From assembly GCA_964645585.1 (NCBI GenBank), contig CAZYAN010000040.1, positions 1 through 37,319 on the forward strand: a stretch of 37,319 bases of DNA, written 5' to 3'. The position numbers and the translations under genes are program-made. Of the stretch, positions 33,331 through 37,319 are shown one piece after another. The stretch comes from DATGSL01 sp964645585 (GTDB lineage Bacteria > Verrucomicrobiota > Verrucomicrobiia > Opitutales > T3Sed10-336). Position 1 is the first letter of the stretch; every line of letters begins with the position of its first letter. The notes under the pieces were generated by a model. That model ran no database searches. It was not told the DNA's origin and saw nothing but the letters and a program-made list of their open reading frames with translations.

Positions 33331-35142
33331 ATGCTTTTCAACCTTGCAGAAGCGGCCTGGGTCTCTTCGATTTCACAGATGGATATCTGGTTCAATCTTG
33401 CCGGAGAAATTGACAAGCGGCTTCGATCGGCCGCGGCCGGCCTGGACGATTTTGACGATACATTCGCACCGGAAGTGCGGCTGGCCGATCCCCGCTTCGG
33501 CGATTTTCAGGCCAACGGCGTTCTTCCATTCGCCAAAAAGAACCGGAAGAATCCGCGCGAGCTCGCCCAGCGGCTCATCGAAGCGCTTCAGCGGACGGAC
33601 ATCGATGCCGATCTCTTGAAGGTGGATATCGCGGGGCCGGGCTTCATCAACTTCACTTTTTCGCCGCGCTTTCTGACGGAATGGCTGAAGCGGTTCCGCA
33701 GTCGCGACGACCTTCACCAAGCGGCTTCATCGATGCAGGCCGGGCGCAAGGTGGTTGTCGATTACTGCTCGCCCAACACAGCGAAACAGATGCATGTCGG
33801 CCATCTGCGTTCGATGATCGTTGGCGAAAGCATCGCGCGGCTGCTCGAGTTTTGCGGGGCCGCGGTGATTCGTGATAATCACATCGGCGATTGGGGCACG
33901 CAGTTCGGCAAATTAATTTACGCCTACAAACGCTTTGCCGATCCCGTTGCCCTTGAGCAGAACCCGCTTGAAGAGCTGGAACGGCTTTACAAGGAGGGAA
34001 ATGCCCTATCCGAGCAGGATGAAACCGTCCTCGCGGAAGTTCGCCAGGAGCTGGTCGAGCTCCAGCAGGGTGATCCTGAGAACCTCGCTCTTTGGAAGCG
34101 GATCACGGAGCTGAGTTCCAAGGCGTTCCACGAGATTTACGACAGACTCGGCCTGCGCTTTGATTACGAGCTCGGTGAAAGCTTTTACCGCGACAAGGTC
34201 GATGAGGTGTATGAGGATCTGCAAAAGGCGGGGATCGCCGAGGAAAGCGAAGGCGCGCTGGTGGTTTTTCATCCCGAACATCCGCGCTTCAAAAAGCAGC
34301 CGTTCATCATCCGGAAGTCCGATGGCGCAAGCAATTACGCCTCGACCGATCTTGCCACCGTCCTCTACCGGGTTCGCGAATTTGGCGCGGAGACGATCGT
34401 CTACGTCACCGACGCGCGGCAGCAGGACCATTTTCAGCAGCTTTTTATGACGGTGCGCAAGTGGTTCCCGTCAAAGGGCCTGACGGTTCCCGAACTGCGC
34501 CACGTTTGGTTTGGCATGATTCTGGGTGAAGACGGAAAGGCGATTAAAACCCGGAGCGGCGAACCGATCCGACTCAAGGACCTGCTCGACGAGGCTGAGG
34601 AACGGGCGTATGCGATCGTGTCGGAAAAAAATCCGACGCTCTCCGAAGAGGAGCGCCGCAAGGTCGCTTCCGTGGTTGGCATCGGCGCGGTTCGCTACGC
34701 TGATCTTTCGCAGAATCGGACCGGCGACTACGTTTTCGAATGGGACAAGCTTCTCAGCTTCGACGGCAACACAGCTCCGTATCTCCTCTACGCGGTCGCG
34801 CGAATCCACAGCATTTTTGGCAAGCTCGGTGAGTCCGATCTCGAACCGGCTGCGGAGAATGATGCCACGTCTGTCGAAACCGACGCGGAAATTGCGCTTG
34901 CGCGGAAACTGCTAAGCTTTGTTTCCGTTTTGAAAATGACAATCGACGATTTCCGGCCGCACTTCCTTTGCACCTACCTCTTTGAGCTGGCGGGGACCTT
35001 CAGCAGCTTCTACAACGCTGACCGGGTTATCGTGGATGATCCCGGTACGCGCGCGCGGCGGCTTCTGCTCTGCCGTCGCACCTTGCTGATCCTAGAAACC
35101 GGCCTGCGCCTGCTCGGCATCGAGCCGCTCAAGCGAATGTGA
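33331..35142 (+). CDS. argS: Arginyl-tRNA synthetase
   Basis: 603 residues; charges tRNA-Arg with arginine in the cytosol. The N-terminal additional domain (about 1-110) is followed by the class I signature SPNTAKQMHVGHLRS, with the HIGH-type motif HVGH at 155-158. YASTDLATVLYRV and VTDARQQDHF follow, and then GKAIKTRSGEP, the ArgS counterpart of KMSKS. The C-terminal anticodon-binding domain ends ILETGLRLLGIEPLKRM, a usual ArgS ending. ATG 33331 was chosen because the protein starts normally there; an earlier in-frame ATG at 33262 adds 23 non-family residues. The AGAAGAG before 33331 is a weak ribosome binding site. Confidence 0.97.
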   Translation: MLFNLAEAAWVSSISQMDIWFNLAGEIDKRLRSAAAGLDDFDDTFAPEVRLADPRFGDFQANGVLPFAKKNRKNPRELAQRLIEALQRTDIDADLLKVDIAGPGFINFTFSPRFLTEWLKRFRSRDDLHQAASSMQAGRKVVVDYCSPNTAKQMHVGHLRSMIVGESIARLLEFCGAAVIRDNHIGDWGTQFGKLIYAYKRFADPVALEQNPLEELERLYKEGNALSEQDETVLAEVRQELVELQQGDPENLALWKRITELSSKAFHEIYDRLGLRFDYELGESFYRDKVDEVYEDLQKAGIAEESEGALVVFHPEHPRFKKQPFIIRKSDGASNYASTDLATVLYRVREFGAETIVYVTDARQQDHFQQLFMTVRKWFPSKGLTVPELRHVWFGMILGEDGKAIKTRSGEPIRLKDLLDEAEERAYAIVSEKNPTLSEEERRKVASVVGIGAVRYADLSQNRTGDYVFEWDKLLSFDGNTAPYLLYAVARIHSIFGKLGESDLEPAAENDATSVETDAEIALARKLLSFVSVLKMTIDDFRPHFLCTYLFELAGTFSSFYNADRVIVDDPGTRARRLLLCRRTLLILETGLRLLGIEPLKRM

Positions 35143-35211
35143 GGCAATTGAAGGCCGGGGTGCCCGCACCTGCCACCTGCCACTCAGACAAGACCCGCCT
35201 GCCTGACGCGC

Positions 35212-35997
35212 TCAATTGCCGTGATTACCCTCGTCCCCGGTACTGGCGGGATAGTAATTCCAGTCTGGCCGCCCACCAGACCATTTCGCGGGCTTCAGGT
35301 ATTCGAGATGGCCATCGAAGAATGCGTAATTCCGGCCGCCATCATGCGCCATATCCAAATCGACGGAGGCGTCTCTCCCGTAGTACACCGTATTGTAACG
35401 GTCAATATCGGAAACCATCCAAATTTGGGTGAATTCGGTCGCTTGCCGGCTAAAGAATCCCGTCCCCGCCGCCTTGATTTGACTAAGACTCTTGGGTTCC
35501 TGCTGAACTCCCGAGTCTGTATCACCAAAAAAGGAAGGGGGACTCGTCCGAACGTTTCGCATGATGAGAAAGACCGGAATCCTCGGGTCACTTTTGGCGT
35601 TGGCTTCGTTCGAGGGACATTCAAACGGCCCAACGTCGCCCGCATTTGTGATGCCGACATAACTCTCTAGCAAAATGCTTAAATCAACATTCATCGTCGG
35701 CCAGACCTCCTTCGGTGACGTTGCCCCGGGACGAGCATCACCCAAAAGGGGACTTCTAATTTCTCGTTCCGTGGGACCAGGCAATACGCCATTTTCCGAT
35801 TCATAAGTCAGCACCGCTAAAGCTACTTGACGCATGTTGCTGCCACACTTCACACGCCGAGCATTTTCGCGCACCTTCCCTACAACCGGTATGAGGATGG
35901 AGGCGAGAATGCCGATGATCGCGATCACCGTCAGCAGTTCTATGAGGGTGAACGCGCGAATGCCCCCACGGGGGCGGGATAGGTTTTGAATAATCAT
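35212..35997 (-). CDS. Prepilin-type N-terminal methylation protein with H-X9-DG motif
   Basis: 261 residues from ATG 35997. A short basic leader (MIIQNLSRPRGG) is followed by the type IV prepilin cleavage and methylation signal AFTLIELLTVIAIIGILASI, processed before the Phe. Later come GSNMRQVALAVLTYESENGVLP and the C-terminal H-X9-DG motif HDGGRNYAFFDGHLEYL, typical of the pseudopilins that are greatly expanded in Planctomycetota, Verrucomicrobiota and Lentisphaerota. It is exported by a type II or type IV pilus-like machine; its function is unknown. An upstream ATG at 36093 is in frame but gives an unlikely 32-residue extension. Its stop lies 69 bp from that of argS, with no terminator visible. 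Confidence 0.9.
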   Translation of the reverse strand: MIIQNLSRPRGGIRAFTLIELLTVIAIIGILASILIPVVGKVRENARRVKCGSNMRQVALAVLTYESENGVLPGPTEREIRSPLLGDARPGATSPKEVWPTMNVDLSILLESYVGITNAGDVGPFECPSNEANAKSDPRIPVFLIMRNVRTSPPSFFGDTDSGVQQEPKSLSQIKAAGTGFFSRQATEFTQIWMVSDIDRYNTVYYGRDASVDLDMAHDGGRNYAFFDGHLEYLKPAKWSGGRPDWNYYPASTGDEGNHGN

Positions 35998-36171
35998 AAC
36001 ACGGGGGTCTTCACTTAGAAGGAAAGTATACGTGCCTAAAGCATCCTTCCTGACCCTATCACTTTCAAGAAGAAAAGGTCCCGCTGGAAACATGGAATGC
36101 GAAATGAACGGGATTGCGGCGTCACCTGCTCCAGTAAATTTTTCAATTCCTTACCTCGTTCAATGACGCCA

Positions 36172-36615
36172 CTACGGGACGTTGATCGCGAAATGAACGG
36201 ATGTGATTCCCGCGGCCGAGCAGGCGTCCATCACCCGCACAATTGCCTGATGCTCCGCCTCGTCCTCCGGCTGAATCGTCACGACCGCTTCGACCCGGCT
36301 CGCCTCGCTCGCCTGCCGGAATCGCGCAAGGACAGCGGTCAGCTCAAGCAGCGGAGCACCGTCCGGCGCCTGGTAAGCGTATTCGTTGACCACGACCTGC
36401 CCATCCGCATGCACCTCGATGATCTGCTCATCCGGCATCTCCACCGGTTCCGCTTGCTCGACGACACCGGGAAGCTGAAACGAAATATCAGCCTCCTGCC
36501 GCTCCAGGGTCGAGCTGACCATGAAGTAGATCAACATCAGAAAGACGCAATCGATCATCGGCGCGAGCGGCACTTCAGGCTTTGGACGAACACGTTTGCG
36601 GACTTGAACGGCCAT
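36172..36615 (-). CDS. exbD: ExbD/TolR-family biopolymer transport protein (second of pair)
   Basis: 147 residues. GGAGGAAG lies right before the ATG, so the start is firm. A basic N-terminus (MAVQVRKRVRPKPEVPLAP) is followed by one transmembrane helix containing the proton-path aspartate Asp22 (PMIDCVFLMLIYFMVSS), then a periplasmic domain. ExbD, with ExbB and TonB, couples proton flow to outer-membrane transport. The preceding gene, 22 bp upstream, is a second ExbD, so the two form an operon. No ExbB or TonB is next to them within the window. Confidence 0.92.
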   Translation of the reverse strand: MAVQVRKRVRPKPEVPLAPMIDCVFLMLIYFMVSSTLERQEADISFQLPGVVEQAEPVEMPDEQIIEVHADGQVVVNEYAYQAPDGAPLLELTAVLARFRQASEASRVEAVVTIQPEDEAEHQAIVRVMDACSAAGITSVHFAINVP

Positions 36616-36637
36616 GACTTCCTCCGATTTCCGGTCG

Positions 36638-37048
36638 TCAGTGCGCCTGGTGGGTGGAATAGATCACATCGATTGCCCCGGCCTCCGCGCATGCGCGCAA
36701 GGCTTCCCGGACCTCGTGAAATTGCGCCGTCCGGTCAGCCCTCACCTGAACCCGCAACCCGGGCGTTTCCCCTAACGCCCGCTTCACGGCCTCACCGAGC
36801 TCCTCAACGGTCACCTCACGAGCACCGAAGTAGAAGCGTCCATCGGCCTTCACCGACACGATCCCCCGACCTGAGAGATCTTTGGGGACTTCACTCTCCG
36901 CACTCTCCGGCAGGTCGACTTGCACACTTTTGTCCGCCTGCGCCAGCGAGCTGACACACATGAAGAAGACGAGCAGCAGAAACACCATATCGATCATCGG
37001 CGCCATCTGGAAATCTTCGACCTGCCGCTTGCGACGACGGAGCTTCAT
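36638..37048 (-). CDS. exbD: ExbD/TolR-family biopolymer transport protein (first of pair)
   Basis: 136 residues from ATG 37048, preceded by GGAGG at an eight-base spacing, a strong ribosome binding site that decides against the longer in-frame start at 37168. A basic N-terminus is followed by a single membrane helix with Asp20 (MAPMIDMVFLLLVFFM), then the periplasmic ExbD domain with KSVQVDLPESAE and GVRGIVSVKADGRFYFG-like strands. It is paralogous to the following exbD. The gene upstream is glutamine synthetase beyond a terminator, so this gene starts its own transcript from somewhere in 37049-37200; no clear promoter was found there. Confidence 0.92.
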   Translation of the reverse strand: MKLRRRKRQVEDFQMAPMIDMVFLLLVFFMCVSSLAQADKSVQVDLPESAESEVPKDLSGRGIVSVKADGRFYFGAREVTVEELGEAVKRALGETPGLRVQVRADRTAQFHEVREALRACAEAGAIDVIYSTHQAH

Positions 37049-37200
37049 TTTCGCACCCTCCGCGATAGCCAAGTTCGCGTTAAAGACCATGCGCGGCGGG
37101 CACGTCCTGTTGTTGGGGCAAGGAGCAACATGCACTGCCAAAAAAACCGAGGCGGACCCGCGGGACAAGCCGAAATTTCAGGGCCCGTTCGGTTGCAAAG

Positions 37201-37236
37201 AAAAAGGAGCGGCTCCCGAGGGGGGCCGCTCCTTTT
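37201..37236. terminator. Terminator between glnA and exbD, usable in both directions
   Basis: The stem GGAGCGGC / GCCGCTCC (37206-37213 with 37225-37232) has an 11-base loop. It is flanked by five A on the left and four T on the right, so the minus strand reads stem then TTTTT. It lies 37 bp beyond the glnA stop and would end that transcript. Confidence 0.85.
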
Positions 37237-37273
37237 GCAATCACTACCTCAACGATCGTTTACGTCTTAGTCG

Positions 37274-37319
37274 TCAAACGTCGAAATACATGTGAAACTC
37301 GTACGGATGCGGCCGAACG
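37274..37319 (-). CDS. glnA: Glutamine synthetase, C-terminal end (partial)
   Basis: Only the last 14 codons and the stop lie in the window; the gene continues past the right edge. They read VRPHPYEFHMYFDV. Type I glutamine synthetases end in the same way (PHPxEFxxYxxV), which makes this the most likely identity. It is followed by a terminator. The call rests on the tail alone. Confidence 0.7.
   Translation of the reverse strand, partial: VRPHPYEFHMYFDV

Overview
The window (about 37.3 kb, GC-rich, with one 100-N scaffold gap at 12477-12576) looks like a piece of a draft or metagenome-assembled chromosome from the PVC group, most likely Verrucomicrobiota. The evidence is circumstantial. There are two very large secreted proteins ending in a calcium-loop (DxDGDG..EY) plus beta C-terminal module common in that phylum, a pseudopilin with the H-X9-DG motif, a second PilX-like pilin protein, an SMC with an acidic insert, and dispersed intergenic palindromes of a type I associate with these genomes. 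No rRNA, tRNA, CRISPR array, phage gene or transposase gene was seen.

Layout. 1-4.0 kb (+): a YbdG-like MscS channel, a 60-residue membrane protein, a SIMPL/DUF541 periplasmic protein and a PilX-like pilin protein with a glycine/asparagine-rich solenoid. 4.0-8.5 kb (-): a five-gene zinc (or manganese) uptake operon, running small His/Cys protein, outer-membrane porin with an HGHGH loop, binding protein, ATPase, permease. A Fur/Zur-like dyad lies at its head. 8.9-12.4 kb (+): a 1183-residue exported propeller/jellyroll protein with a strong terminator, then the assembly gap and a repeat. 12.8-18.7 kb (-): a Tat-exported enolase-superfamily enzyme, 6-phosphogluconolactonase and SMC. 18.9-22.7 kb: a giant TIG/RCC1 protein (-) and a LytTR regulator (+), both apparently missing their 5' ends and meeting head to head at about 22.36 kb. 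22.8-24.7 kb: Tag glycosylase, YjbQ and a 2-Cys peroxiredoxin. 24.9-26.7 kb (-): a methyltransferase and a TetR regulator, each preceded by a copy of the same 18-bp operator. 27.1-35.1 kb: nicotinate phosphoribosyltransferase, a lipoprotein fusing a DUF1460 amidase-like domain to a GH171/NamZ muramidase, a penicillin-acylase-family enzyme and ArgS. 35.2-37.3 kb (-): a pseudopilin, two ExbD genes with no ExbB beside them, and the last codons of glutamine synthetase.

Most genes are housekeeping or envelope functions in small independent units. The clearest functional modules are the zinc operon, the TetR-methyltransferase pair and the single-chain peptidoglycan-recycling enzyme. The points that most deserve checking are the DUF1460-GH171 fusion, the paired TetR operators, the 22.36 kb junction and the metal-uptake operon with its small unnamed first gene. 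Ribosome binding sites are weak or absent for many genes, so several starts are judgements, as stated in the entries.
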